From Rickettsiella endosymbiont of Dermanyssus gallinae (GTDB taxonomy: Bacteria; Pseudomonadota; Gammaproteobacteria; Diplorickettsiales; Diplorickettsiaceae), in the NCBI RefSeq assembly GCF_019285595.1, contig NZ_CP079094.1, forward strand, positions 1,433,001-1,497,000: a DNA stretch of 64,000 bases. Direction: 5' to 3'. Position numbers and translations under genes: made by a program. Of this stretch, positions 35,124 through 44,662 are shown piece after piece. The stretch's first letter is position 1, and the number at the start of each line of letters is the position of its first letter. The notes beneath the pieces were generated by a model. The model saw only the letters and a program-made list of their open reading frames with translations, was not told the DNA's origin and did no database searches.

Positions 35124-36386
35124 TTATTTAACGAGGTATTTTTTTAGCTTTTTCGCTATTTTTTGGTTTTTTAGGTGCATATAATCAGGCAAGCCTTGTT
35201 TATACGGAGGGTAATTTTCACCCTGAATCAAGGGTAAGAGATATTCTCGGCAACGGGGTGTAATATGAAAACCATCGGCGCTAATAAAATTTCGTGGCAT
35301 TTTTTTCTCTTGGTTTGCCACATCAGCCAGCTTGGCTTCGCCAATAGTCCACTGATAACGTTTCCCCGATTTTCTTACAATAATTGGCATCACAGCATTT
35401 TTCCCTTTAATAGCGAACTCAACCGCCGCTTTACCTAAGGCATAGGCTTGCGTTACATCCACTTCAGAAGCAATATGCCGAGCTGAACGCTGTAAATAAT
35501 CGGGTAATGCCCAATGGTACTTAAATCCTAATTTAGACTTAATTAATTCGGCTATGGTGGGTGCTGCACCACCTAGCTGCTTATGACCAAAGGCATCGGT
35601 ACTTTTAGATTCAACTAAAAACTCATTATTTGCATCGCGCACCCCTTCAGCCAACACAATGACGCAATAACCATAACGTTTCACGGTTTTATTGACGCGA
35701 TCTAAAAACTTAGCTTCATTGAACGCGATTTCAGGAAATAAAATAATATGTGGTGGCTCACCTTGGTTTTCCGCTGCTAAACCGCTGGCAGCCGCTATCC
35801 ATCCTGTATGACGCCCCATGACTTCCATAATAAAAACTTTTGTTGAAGTCGCGCACATAGAGGCTACGTCTAAACCTGCCTCACGCGTAGAAATAGCAAT
35901 ATATTTTGCAACCGAGCCAAAACCCGGTGAATTATCGGTAAATGGTAAATCATTATCGACAGTTTTAGGAATACCAATGCACGTTAAAGGATAAGCTAGC
36001 TCTTTACTTAACAAAGAAAGTTTATGTGCCGTATCCTGAGAGTCCCCACCACCATTATAAAAAAAATAACCAATATTATGCGCTGAAAATACGGCTAATA
36101 AACGCTCATATTCAGCACGATTTTCTTCTAAACCCTTTAACTTATAACGACAAGAACCAAATGCACCGCCTGGTGTATAGCGCAATCCAGCAATCGCTTT
36201 AGCCGTTTCTTTGCTGGTATCAATCAAATCTTCTGTTAAAGCACCGATTATTCCATTAGAACCCGCATATACTTTGCCTATTTTACTTTTATGTTGCCTA
36301 GCCGTTTCAATCAGGCCCCACGCTGTCGCATTAATAACCGCGGTAACCCCACCTGACTGCGCATAAAAAGCATTTTTCTTTGACAT
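35124..36386 (-). CDS. pfp: pyrophosphate-dependent 6-phosphofructokinase
   Basis: Phosphorylates fructose 6-phosphate with PPi, reversibly, in glycolysis or gluconeogenesis. The protein (about 420 residues) has YAQSGGVTAVINATA at the N-terminus, the active site PKTVDNDLPFTDNSPGFG, whose lysine marks PPi rather than ATP use, and MEVMGRHTGWIA. The strong GGDS segment (YNGGGDSQDTA) fits this enzyme group. ATG 36386 has GGAG about ten bases upstream; a GTG at 36395 would put it too close. It stands alone between the repressor and mpl, divergent from mpl. A PPi-type enzyme is common in Legionellales and allows flux in both directions. Confidence 0.92.
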   Translation of the reverse strand: MSKKNAFYAQSGGVTAVINATAWGLIETARQHKSKIGKVYAGSNGIIGALTEDLIDTSKETAKAIAGLRYTPGGAFGSCRYKLKGLEENRAEYERLLAVFSAHNIGYFFYNGGGDSQDTAHKLSLLSKELAYPLTCIGIPKTVDNDLPFTDNSPGFGSVAKYIAISTREAGLDVASMCATSTKVFIMEVMGRHTGWIAAASGLAAENQGEPPHIILFPEIAFNEAKFLDRVNKTVKRYGYCVIVLAEGVRDANNEFLVESKSTDAFGHKQLGGAAPTIAELIKSKLGFKYHWALPDYLQRSARHIASEVDVTQAYALGKAAVEFAIKGKNAVMPIIVRKSGKRYQWTIGEAKLADVANQEKKMPRNFISADGFHITPRCREYLLPLIQGENYPPYKQGLPDYMHLKNQKIAKKLKKYLVK

Positions 36387-36518
36387 CTCGCTCACTCTCC
36401 AGTTAACTTAAAAGATTAAAAGACATGTAATATAACCATTGTGCTTGAATTTGCGAAATCGTAAATTAGACTTCTTTCAAAACACAGCTAAAACACGCTT
36501 GATCTTCTAGGTATTCAC

Positions 36519-37865
36519 ATGCGACTTCACATTTTAGGTATCTGCGGCACCTTCATGGCAGGCATTGCCCTATTGGCAAAAGAAAAGGGATTCACCGTCA
36601 CGGGTTCCGATGCCAACATCTATCCGCCTATGAGCACGCATTTGCAAGAACAAGGCATCTCTATTTTTGAAGGCTACGAGGATCTCAATCAATTCTCTAC
36701 GTCGCCTGATATCGTGATTATGGGCAATAGCATGAAACGCGGGAATCCTTGTGTAGAATATGTTCTCAATAAAGGAATTCCCTATATTTCAGGCCCGCAA
36801 TGGTTAGCAGAGAATGTGCTACAAGGTCGGCATGTTTTAGCTGTCGCGGGTACGCACGGTAAAACAACGGTAACCAGTTTACTCAGCTGGATAAGCGATT
36901 ACGCAGGCTTAAACCCTGGATTTTTAATAGGTGGTGTTGCAAAAAACTTTAAAACATCCGCGCGATTAGGCAGCGATCCTTTTTTCATCATCGAAGCCGA
37001 TGAATACGACACGGCTTTTTTTGATAAACGATCTAAATTTATTCATTATCATCCGCGCACACTCATTTTAAATAATCTTGAGTTTGATCATGCGGATATT
37101 TTCCCTGATTTAAATGCCATTAAATTACAATTCTCCTATTTACTACGCACTATCCCCAGTGAAGGCTTAATTATTAGCCCAAAAGAAGATAAAAATTTAC
37201 AAGCGGTACTATCACAAGCCTGTTGGACACCGGTTGCGTACACAGGAACGGATTCAAGTTGGCATGCAACGCTTATAAAACCTGATGGAAGTCAATTTAC
37301 CGTAGCTTTCAATCATAAAGAGCAAGACGACGTTAAGTGGAATCTCTTAGGTAAACACAACGTTGCAAATGCCCTTAATGCGATTGCCGCTGCAAATCAT
37401 ATTGGCATAAAACCTAGCCAAGCCATTGAAGCACTAAACCAATTTCAAGGTATTAAGCGCCGTTTAGAAATTTATAAGCAAATTAATGAAATAACGCTTT
37501 ATGATGATTTTGCCCATCATCCTACCGCTATTGCCTCCACACTCGCCGGTTTACGTCAACGTGTAGGCAAAGCACGGATTTTAGTGATTTTACAGTGTGG
37601 TACGCATACGATGCGCTCGGGTGTACATAGTAAGACCTTAGGTCCCTCCTTAAAAGAGGCCGATAAAGTATGGTTAATAACGCCTGACCAGGATTGGTGT
37701 GTTGAACAAAATCCCGCTGTCCCCATGCAAATTTGTGATTCCATAGCAACAGTGGTAGAAAGTGTAAGTAAGGAAACCAAGCCCCATGATCACATTGTTA
37801 TCATGAGCAACCGTGGCGCGGATACCTTCCATGAAAAATTAGTTAATGCTTTATCCCACTTGTGA
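36519..37865 (+). CDS. mpl: UDP-N-acetylmuramate:tripeptide ligase Mpl
   Basis: Recycling ligase that attaches the murein tripeptide L-Ala-D-Glu-mDAP to UDP-MurNAc. The 448-residue Mur ligase has LGICGTFMAGIALLA at the N-terminus (instead of the MurC opening), the ATP site VAGTHGKTTVTSLLSW near residue 110, FIIEADEYDTAFFDKRSKF, the NNLEFDHADIF motif, and DDFAHHPTAI. The family name fits the FDKRSKFIHY feature that separates Mpl from MurC. It pairs with LdcA in peptidoglycan recycling. It overlaps ribD by four bases, so mpl may be cotranscribed with the riboflavin genes. Confidence 0.95.
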   Translation: MRLHILGICGTFMAGIALLAKEKGFTVTGSDANIYPPMSTHLQEQGISIFEGYEDLNQFSTSPDIVIMGNSMKRGNPCVEYVLNKGIPYISGPQWLAENVLQGRHVLAVAGTHGKTTVTSLLSWISDYAGLNPGFLIGGVAKNFKTSARLGSDPFFIIEADEYDTAFFDKRSKFIHYHPRTLILNNLEFDHADIFPDLNAIKLQFSYLLRTIPSEGLIISPKEDKNLQAVLSQACWTPVAYTGTDSSWHATLIKPDGSQFTVAFNHKEQDDVKWNLLGKHNVANALNAIAAANHIGIKPSQAIEALNQFQGIKRRLEIYKQINEITLYDDFAHHPTAIASTLAGLRQRVGKARILVILQCGTHTMRSGVHSKTLGPSLKEADKVWLITPDQDWCVEQNPAVPMQICDSIATVVESVSKETKPHDHIVIMSNRGADTFHEKLVNALSHL

Positions 37866-38938
37866 ATAATCTAGACATAACATATCTCCAACAAGCACTC
37901 GAACTTGCTAAACTGCGCCGTGGTTTTTGTGCGCCAAATCCCTGTGTGGGTGCTGTACTGGTTAAAGATGGAAAGGTGATAGCCAGCGGCTATCATTTGG
38001 CTAGCGGGTCTGCACATGCTGAAGTAGAGGCCTTAAATAAAATTGATGCCTCTGTTGCGAAAGGCGCCACACTGTATGTTACTTTGCAACCCTGTTGCCA
38101 TACCGCAAAGAAAACACCCCCTTGCACCCAGCTCTTGATTGCCAAAAAAATTGCTAAGGTGGTTTATGCGTTTAGAGATCCTAACCCGGCTGTCAGCGAT
38201 CATTCTGATCAGCAATTGCAACAAGCCGGCATTGTTTGCACTCAACAATCTTTACCAGAAATCGACGATTTTTATGCGAGCTATCAATTTTGGTGGAAAC
38301 ATCAACAACCTTTTGTCACTGCAAAACTGGCCATTAGCTTAGATGGAAAAGTAGCCGGACAGCATGGGCAACGCATACAACTAACCGGCGAAGCGGCACA
38401 ACGATTTACGCATCAGCAACGTCAGCGTGCTGATGCCATCTTAAGCACGGCAAAAACAATTTCTAACGATAATCCCTTATTGAATGTACGAATAGATAAC
38501 GCGACTATTTCAAAACCGCTTTACATCTTAGATAGTGAATTAAATACGCCATTATCAGCACATGTTTTTAATACCGCAAAAAAAATTACGCTTTTTCACA
38601 AAATGGATTTAAGTAGTAAAAAACAAATTGAATATCATCGCGATAATGTTCAGCTGGTTGGCATTAAAACCAATCTGGCAAGCCTTAATTTAGATGATGT
38701 TCTTAAACATATTGGGCAAGATAGGCATCATGACCTGTGGGTAGAGGCCGGAGGCCATTGCTTTCAATCGTTTGCGCAAAATCAGCTATTACAACGTGCT
38801 TTTATTTATGTTGCCCCTCTCTGGTTAGGGCAGGATGCCCAAAATGCCTTTACTGACCCCCAGGTATTCTCCAAGGCAAAACCTGCCGCCCCTATCCTTT
38901 TAGGCCCAGATAGTTGTTTTATATTCAATTGGCCCTAA
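37862..38938 (+). CDS. ribD: RibD, bifunctional riboflavin deaminase/reductase
   Basis: Catalyses the deamination and reduction steps after GTP cyclohydrolase II. The N-terminal deaminase shows the zinc motifs HAEVEALN and PCCHTAKKTPPC, and the C-terminal reductase begins at about residue 150 with TAKLAISLDGKVA. Length (358 residues) is normal. The start is GTG 37862, overlapping the mpl stop (TGA at 37863). The C-terminus is followed by 56 bases and a TATAAT promoter for ribBA, so the latter may be transcribed separately. Confidence 0.95.
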   Translation: MNNLDITYLQQALELAKLRRGFCAPNPCVGAVLVKDGKVIASGYHLASGSAHAEVEALNKIDASVAKGATLYVTLQPCCHTAKKTPPCTQLLIAKKIAKVVYAFRDPNPAVSDHSDQQLQQAGIVCTQQSLPEIDDFYASYQFWWKHQQPFVTAKLAISLDGKVAGQHGQRIQLTGEAAQRFTHQQRQRADAILSTAKTISNDNPLLNVRIDNATISKPLYILDSELNTPLSAHVFNTAKKITLFHKMDLSSKKQIEYHRDNVQLVGIKTNLASLNLDDVLKHIGQDRHHDLWVEAGGHCFQSFAQNQLLQRAFIYVAPLWLGQDAQNAFTDPQVFSKAKPAAPILLGPDSCFIFNWP

Positions 38939-38947
38939 GAATAGGAG

Positions 38948-38953
38948 TATAAT
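38948..38953 (+). promoter_or_regulatory. -10 element before ribBA
   Basis: TATAAT at 38948-38953, about 42 bases before the ATG. No good -35 box, and no FMN riboswitch (RFN) sequence is visible between ribD and ribBA. Confidence 0.4.
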
Positions 38954-38994
38954 CAGCCTCAAGACACTCGATAACTAATAAAATAAGCGCTGCT

Positions 38995-40206
38995 ATGAAT
39001 ACTACCTCTTTTTCCACTATCCATCGTGCTTTAGACGATTTACGCCAAGGCAAGATGGTTATCCTGTTTGACCATGAGAATCGCGAAAATGAAGGCGATT
39101 TAATCCTTGCGGCTGACCAGGTGACACCTGAAGCAATTAATTTTATGGCCCAACATGCACGGGGCTTAATTTGCCTCGCCTTGCAGGACGCGGATATTCA
39201 GCGCTTACAACTCCCTATGATGGTGGAACACTCAACAAACCCTTTCAATACCGCCTTTACCGCTTCTATAGAAGCCGCTGAAGGTGTTACAACAGGCATC
39301 TCAGCGGCCGATAGAGCACATACCATTAAAGTAGCGGTCGACCCTCAAAGTACCGCGAAAAATATCGTCATGCCCGGCCATATTTTTCCTTTACGTGCAC
39401 GCAAAGGCGGCGTTTTAGAGCGTATGGGACAAACTGAAGGTGGTACTGATCTGATGCGTTTAGCCGGCTTAACACCCGCAGCGGTTATTTGTGAAATCAT
39501 GAATGCTGATGGCAGTATGGCCCGTTTCCCTGATTTGCAAAAATTTGCAGAACAGCATCAACTCACCCTCTTATCAATCCGCGAATTGATAGACTATCGA
39601 TTACAAACAGAGTCCCTAGTCAAAGAAATTGCTTCTATTGGGTTACCCACTGAAGACTATGGTGATTTAACCATCAAATTATTTGAAAGTTGTCTTGACC
39701 AACATCACCATTTAGCCATCATAAAAGACAACCCTCACCAAACTGATCCATCCACCCTGGTACGTATCCATTCCGAATGTTTTACCGGTGATATTTTTGG
39801 TTCTGCGCGTTGCGATTGTGGTTGGCAGTTACATGAATCATTGCGTCAGATCAGCCAACAAGGCGGAACATTATTGTACCTTCGTCAAGAAGGACGCGGC
39901 ATTGGTTTACTCAATAAACTTAAAGCCTACGCGTTACAAGACCAAGGCTTTGATACCGTGGAAGCTAACCAGAAATTAGGTTTTGGTAGTGATGAACGTG
40001 ATTATTGGATAGGCGCACAAATTCTTCGCCAGCTTAAACAACTTACCGTAAAAGTGCTCACTAACAATCCACGAAAAATAACTGATTTAGAACAACAAGG
40101 GATCACCGTAACAGAACGTATTCCATTAATTGCTAAACCCAACAAAACAAATCAGGCCTACTTAAAAACGAAACAAAGCAAATTAGGCCATCTTCTTAAT
40201 CTATAA
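38995..40206 (+). CDS. ribBA: RibBA, DHBP synthase / GTP cyclohydrolase II
   Basis: A fused two-domain enzyme of 403 residues. The N-terminal RibB half makes 3,4-dihydroxy-2-butanone 4-phosphate and has DHENRENEGDL near residue 25 plus GHIFPLRARKGG and EGGTDLMRL. The C-terminal RibA half starts near residue 210, with the zinc cysteines and substrate site HSECFTGDIFGSARCDCG followed by LRQEGRGIGL and DERDY. Both active sites look intact. It is followed by ribH with a 20-base gap. Confidence 0.96.
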   Translation: MNTTSFSTIHRALDDLRQGKMVILFDHENRENEGDLILAADQVTPEAINFMAQHARGLICLALQDADIQRLQLPMMVEHSTNPFNTAFTASIEAAEGVTTGISAADRAHTIKVAVDPQSTAKNIVMPGHIFPLRARKGGVLERMGQTEGGTDLMRLAGLTPAAVICEIMNADGSMARFPDLQKFAEQHQLTLLSIRELIDYRLQTESLVKEIASIGLPTEDYGDLTIKLFESCLDQHHHLAIIKDNPHQTDPSTLVRIHSECFTGDIFGSARCDCGWQLHESLRQISQQGGTLLYLRQEGRGIGLLNKLKAYALQDQGFDTVEANQKLGFGSDERDYWIGAQILRQLKQLTVKVLTNNPRKITDLEQQGITVTERIPLIAKPNKTNQAYLKTKQSKLGHLLNL

Positions 40207-40226
40207 TATAAAAAGGACAATTACTT

Positions 40227-40730
40227 ATGAAAAAAATACAAGAAATCACTGCAAAACCTTTTCATTTTTCTCATCCTGAACAAGCATTTAAACTAGCCAT
40301 TGTCGTCAGCCGCTTTAATGAAGAAATTACAGAAGCGTTACTAGAAAGCGCATTAGCTCGCTTACAAATGCTTAATTTTCCCGAAGAACATATCACTGTG
40401 GTTAGAGTACCGGGTGCTATAGAGCTCGGTCTTGCCGCACAACAATTTGCGCTTTCCGACGCCAACTACCTGGCAATCATTTGTTTAGGTGCTGTCATTC
40501 GCGGTGAAACCAATCATTATGACTATGTCTGTCAACAAGTCAGTTATGCCTGCCAAAAAGTAGCATTAGAAGAAAATATCCCTGTGATATTTGGCGTATT
40601 AACCACCGACGATGAAGAACAAGCCTTGGCACGTATTAATAAAGGGGCTGAAGCGGTCGATGCAGCCATGGAGATGGTATCTCTACTAGATCAAATTGAA
40701 GAAATTGCTGCTGAAGAAACCACTGCCTAA
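40227..40730 (+). CDS. ribH: lumazine synthase (RibH)
   Basis: Condenses 3,4-dihydroxy-2-butanone 4-phosphate with the ribityl-uracil to give lumazine. The 167-residue protein has VVSRFNEEITEALL near residue 30, VPGAIELGLAAQ, GAVIRGETNHYDYV, with the catalytic His, and VIFGVLTTDDEEQAL. The tail is acidic. With ribD and ribBA it covers every step except the final one: no riboflavin synthase (ribE) is in this operon, where it usually lies between ribD and ribBA. Confidence 0.96.
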   Translation: MKKIQEITAKPFHFSHPEQAFKLAIVVSRFNEEITEALLESALARLQMLNFPEEHITVVRVPGAIELGLAAQQFALSDANYLAIICLGAVIRGETNHYDYVCQQVSYACQKVALEENIPVIFGVLTTDDEEQALARINKGAEAVDAAMEMVSLLDQIEEIAAEETTA

Positions 40731-40765
40731 AAATACTCGCTTTAGAAAAGTATTTTTATGGCAGC
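40724..40765. terminator. bidirectional terminator between ribH and fpr
   Basis: CTGCC and AAAAATACT pair with AGTATTTTT and GGCAG, with a small mismatch between the two arms and the loop CGCTTTAGAAA. It has runs of A and T on the two sides and lies between convergent genes, so it can act on both strands. Confidence 0.75.
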
Positions 40766-40770
40766 GTAGT

Positions 40771-41514
40771 TTAATTAGATGAAATATATTTTTCGCGTCG
40801 GATTATTTCCGAAGGGAAACTATGGGTATTGATTAAAAGAGAAAATACTTCGTCTACCATATTCGGATTGCCGCATAAATAAACGATGTCCTGCTTAGGG
40901 TTCGGCTCAATCTCATTAAAAGCATTAAGCACACGGCCTTCGTATTCATAAGGTAAACGTTGTTCTAGTTTAATACGGCTGTAGTAGGCACGAAATTCAA
41001 ACCAAGAATTTTTTTGTGCAAATGCGGTAAATTCATCACGATATAACAAATCCTCAGGCTTACGCACACCAAATAATAAAACAACTTTAAACCCAGGGCG
41101 TTGTTTAAAACGGTCTGCAAGTTCAGATAACATGGTTCGATAGGGCGTAATACCCGTCCCCGTCGCTACAAAAATATAACGGCCAGGCTGATCATCTCTC
41201 AAGACCAAACGACCGAAAGGACCGGTTGCCGTTACCTTATCACCCACTTGCATCGTGAATAAGAGGTCGCTTGCTGTTCCTTCAGGAACATAGGATGCAG
41301 CAAACTCTATTTTATCACTCGCCTCATGCGTACTATTAGCGATGCTATAACTACGACGCAATATTTTTTCGGGCGTAGGAATATGTAAGGTAATAAACTG
41401 GCCTGGAATAAAGCTACACGCCTCACCATCCTCGCGATGAAAGGTGAAGTGTTTAACGGCAGGCGCTATCTGCCGGCTATCCTGCAAAGTAAGTGTAAAT
41501 TCTTTTTTAGTCAT
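40771..41514 (-). CDS. fpr: ferredoxin/flavodoxin-NADP+ reductase
   Basis: Flavoenzyme that passes electrons between NADPH and ferredoxin or flavodoxin. The 247-residue protein has the FAD site RRSYSIANS near residue 55, GRLVLRD, the NADP part VATGTGITPYRTML near residue 115 and YLCGNPNMVDEV. Length fits the bacterial FPR class. It lacks an aromatic C-terminus typical of plant-type FNR and ends REKYISSN. It is convergent with ribH. Confidence 0.9.
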   Translation of the reverse strand: MTKKEFTLTLQDSRQIAPAVKHFTFHREDGEACSFIPGQFITLHIPTPEKILRRSYSIANSTHEASDKIEFAASYVPEGTASDLLFTMQVGDKVTATGPFGRLVLRDDQPGRYIFVATGTGITPYRTMLSELADRFKQRPGFKVVLLFGVRKPEDLLYRDEFTAFAQKNSWFEFRAYYSRIKLEQRLPYEYEGRVLNAFNEIEPNPKQDIVYLCGNPNMVDEVFSLLINTHSFPSEIIRREKYISSN

Positions 41515-41556
41515 AGACCGCGTAGTCTAATCAGCTAACATCATTTCGTCAAAGGA

Positions 41557-43581
41557 TTAGCAACTAAAGTGCACCTTTTTAGGTCCATCGCTTACTTTCT
41601 CTTCCGTATTGGAGGTCGCTTTGAAAAAGGTATCTCGAGAGACGTAGGGCATTAAGCATGAAGCACGATAAAACCCTTTATCTGCTGACAACAACCGGGC
41701 CGAGCTCCCACCGCCATTTTTCTTTACTAAGTCGCTGCCTGCTACCATTTTTGACTGTCTGAATGTAGCTCGCTGCACTTTTTTGTTATTGCGCCCTGAT
41801 GTAAGAATCTCAGGATCTTCGTGGCACTTAAAGAGTAATTTCGCAGTATCTTCATTTTTTTGAGTAATTGCCATATCATCCAACCACTGCCGCGGCGAGT
41901 GCAGCTTATAATGATTGTCAAAATATATGCTAAAAACTGTCTCTAACATCGAATGTATTAAGATAGTTGGATGTAAATCGTCCCAAAATACCCGGTCTTG
42001 ATTAGGCAAACATTTCTTCATCTGTAATAAAATCGATGTGTAGATATTCGTTAGTTTTATCTTTTTATTAAAACCGTTTTGATATCCCTTGACTGCCGCT
42101 TGAATGATTTGAGTGTGCCATGATGTATGCTTTTGTTCGTCGCCTACCAATTCAAGCATACCCGTTGCTTGATTCCCCACACTCAAGTCTAATTGTTTTC
42201 GAACTTCTACAGGTAGGTCTAAGACTATGCTCCTGGCTTTTCCATCGTCATTTTTTACTAATTCTCCCTGCTGAAAAAATAAAGCTTCAATTTTACCCTT
42301 TTCAGTTTTAGTTAAAACGATCGCATTACCTTTTATGTGCGATTCACATTTATTAAACCGATAATAAATAGCACATCCGCTAGTAAATCCATACATTTCA
42401 GGATTTTCATTTACTTCATTAAAAACAGACGCCGCATCAAATACTTCCACATCAGTATCTAATTTTGCATGACTCGCTAGCTGACAACCCAACTCATCCA
42501 GGAACATCGTATTACCTGCATTTCTTTCAACTTTTCCTCGCTCTAAGCCCAACACTCTTTTTTGCTCTTTCGACAGCTTCACCTTAACTACCACAGGTTT
42601 ATCTTTTGAGGGTTGCAATATAAACCCGCCCTTTTCTACAAAATAGACAGCTCTATGGCTTCCCTTCCCAACCATGATTATTCCTTGTCGGTTGATTTCA
42701 GATAAAAAGTTAATGTCTTTCTTATTTTCAACCTGATAGATGGCACACAACCTAAAATCAATATATCGATAACTTCGTGCTAAATCTTTTAATTCTTCAT
42801 TGAATTTAAAACACATGTTTTGTGCTTGCGCTCTCTTCTTTGCTGTCTCCCCCTGAAATCGGGGTGTCTTACTAAAATCTGGCAGTGTAAACAACACAAC
42901 ATTTTTTGAATAATTTGAACTACCCGCTTTTTTTTGGGTTGTTGTTAATAAGTCTATTGCGGTTTGAATACCTTTTATAGCTCGAGAAACCCCACCTTCA
43001 TTACAATAGCCTACGGTTACAAAATCATTCGCACCTGCAAAAATAAGATTTAAGTCATCGGGCTTAATACCTTTATCTTCCTTCTTTAAATCATGACTCT
43101 GTTTTTCTATATTATTGAGAAAAAAGCTTAATATAAACCCTTTAATATATCTGAAAAAATTAAGAAACCAGCCATAATTATAAGCAGTTGATCCGCCCTC
43201 AGCCATATTTTTCCCAGCCAAATTTTCGCCCATCGAACGACTATGACTCTTATAAAATGGAACCCTCTTTGATAATTTTTGTAGCTGATGCTGTATTCTT
43301 ATTTGAAGAGGATAGGTCCAGACATGGCCGTTGGTAAACTGATCCTCAGGCGATCGATGTAAAAACCAACGATAAGGTATCAACCCAAATATTTTTTGTT
43401 TATATTTGCCCCTTTTTTTACCCTCATCACTTAAACTATCACCAATGATATTGATAGTCCCATTTACTTCGGTTTTTTCTGGGTGAAGAGGAGCCGCAGC
43501 CGCATAAGTGCTTACTCCCCGTCTCTGAGGAAAAAGTGGAACAGAAGCTTTTGCAGCTAAATCACGAAAAACGCCAGCCAT
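41557..43581 (-). CDS. large GDSL/SGNH-type hydrolase, possible secreted effector
   Basis: A 674-residue protein with the blocks of the GDSL esterase family: INIIGDSLSDEG with the nucleophile at residue 49, GSTAYNY (glycine block, about 130), LIFAGANDF (183-187), VFDAASVFNEVNENPEMYGF (about 380), and WDDLHPT with the Asp and His pair at 534 and 537. This is the plan of Legionella PlaA-type lysophospholipases. Between these blocks lie two long inserts (about residues 280-375 and 405-525), and about 130 extra residues follow the last block. There is no signal peptide, so export, if any, would use a specialised system. It is flanked by housekeeping genes. Function beyond the fold is inference. 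Confidence 0.7.
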   Translation of the reverse strand: MAGVFRDLAAKASVPLFPQRRGVSTYAAAAPLHPEKTEVNGTINIIGDSLSDEGKKRGKYKQKIFGLIPYRWFLHRSPEDQFTNGHVWTYPLQIRIQHQLQKLSKRVPFYKSHSRSMGENLAGKNMAEGGSTAYNYGWFLNFFRYIKGFILSFFLNNIEKQSHDLKKEDKGIKPDDLNLIFAGANDFVTVGYCNEGGVSRAIKGIQTAIDLLTTTQKKAGSSNYSKNVVLFTLPDFSKTPRFQGETAKKRAQAQNMCFKFNEELKDLARSYRYIDFRLCAIYQVENKKDINFLSEINRQGIIMVGKGSHRAVYFVEKGGFILQPSKDKPVVVKVKLSKEQKRVLGLERGKVERNAGNTMFLDELGCQLASHAKLDTDVEVFDAASVFNEVNENPEMYGFTSGCAIYYRFNKCESHIKGNAIVLTKTEKGKIEALFFQQGELVKNDDGKARSIVLDLPVEVRKQLDLSVGNQATGMLELVGDEQKHTSWHTQIIQAAVKGYQNGFNKKIKLTNIYTSILLQMKKCLPNQDRVFWDDLHPTILIHSMLETVFSIYFDNHYKLHSPRQWLDDMAITQKNEDTAKLLFKCHEDPEILTSGRNNKKVQRATFRQSKMVAGSDLVKKNGGGSSARLLSADKGFYRASCLMPYVSRDTFFKATSNTEEKVSDGPKKVHFSC

Positions 43582-43714
43582 AATATTTTACTGTTTATTT
43601 CAATTACCTTTTAACGTTATTAAACAGCAAGAATATTAAGGCTTTATTAGCCAGCAGGGTAAAAATAGGCATTTAACTCCTATTCGAAAAAATAGCGACT
43701 CTGCTGCAGGTTAG

Positions 43715-44662
43715 CTATCTGCTCATTAAGCCAGCTTCAGTAAAATGCTTTTTAGCAGCAGTAATATCGGCAGCAATCTGCTTTTTTAACTCATCTAGGG
43801 AAGAAAACTTTTTCTCATCTCGAATTTTTTTTAAAAACTCTATTTGCAAACAAGCGCCATAAATATCCTTATTAAAGTCCAATAAATGGACTTCTAATAA
43901 ATCTTTCACGCCATCGACGGTAGGCCGTCTTCCACAATTAGCCACTGCATTTAAAGGATTTTCTCCTAAACCGTATACACGCACCATAAAAACACCGGTT
44001 ACAGGCGGAACGAAACGGTGCAAGGCAATATTTGCCGTGGGAAACCCTAATAAACGACCGCGTTGATCACCGTGAATAACGCGACCACTTAAGGAAAATG
44101 GTCGTGTTAGCAACTGCTTCGCTAAGGAAAAATCACCTTCTTTTAAAGCATTGCGCACACGCGAGCTTCCTATACGTTCACCCTCAAACAATACCGTCGG
44201 CGTTGCATGGACCGCAAAATTATACTGTTGGCCTAATTTTTCTAAACTTGCAAAATCACCTTGACGTCCTTTTCCAAATCTAAAATCATCACCTACTATT
44301 AAAGAATGAACACCTAATTTATCGACTAAAACTTCTTTAACAAAAATTTCCGCTGGCATAGCCGCTAAATGTTTATTAAAGCGCAAACAAACTATCCTAT
44401 CGACGGATAAATCTTTAAGCATTTTTATTTTTTCGCGCAAACGCATCAACCGTGCCGGCGCTTTGTCTGCCAAAAAAAATTCTTGTGGGTGAGGTTCGAA
44501 TAACATCACGCAGCTAGGCAAATGCAATTGTTTTGCTTGCTGCTGTAATGCTTGAATAACAACTTGATGTCCTTGATGCAGGCCATCAAAGTTTCCAATC
44601 GTTAAAACACAATCTCGATGTTTTGCTTTTAAATTATGTAATCCAAAAATCAACTCGGTCAT
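43715..44662 (-). CDS. ribF: bifunctional riboflavin kinase/FAD synthetase
   Basis: Converts riboflavin to FMN and FAD. The 315-residue protein has the nucleotidyl transferase half with TIGNFDGLHQGHQ near residue 22 and VGDDFRFGKGRQG, and the kinase half from about residue 185 with GRVIHGDQRGRLLGFPTANI. It overlaps murJ by four bases (44659-44662) as the last gene of the yqgE-ruvX-murJ-ribF run. It lets the cell use riboflavin from its own synthesis or import. Confidence 0.95.
   Translation of the reverse strand: MTELIFGLHNLKAKHRDCVLTIGNFDGLHQGHQVVIQALQQQAKQLHLPSCVMLFEPHPQEFFLADKAPARLMRLREKIKMLKDLSVDRIVCLRFNKHLAAMPAEIFVKEVLVDKLGVHSLIVGDDFRFGKGRQGDFASLEKLGQQYNFAVHATPTVLFEGERIGSSRVRNALKEGDFSLAKQLLTRPFSLSGRVIHGDQRGRLLGFPTANIALHRFVPPVTGVFMVRVYGLGENPLNAVANCGRRPTVDGVKDLLEVHLLDFNKDIYGACLQIEFLKKIRDEKKFSSLDELKKQIAADITAAKKHFTEAGLMSR

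Noticed and set aside
38939-38994. FMN riboswitch before ribBA
   Set aside because: The conserved RFN segments are not present; only a short leader with a TATAAT box.
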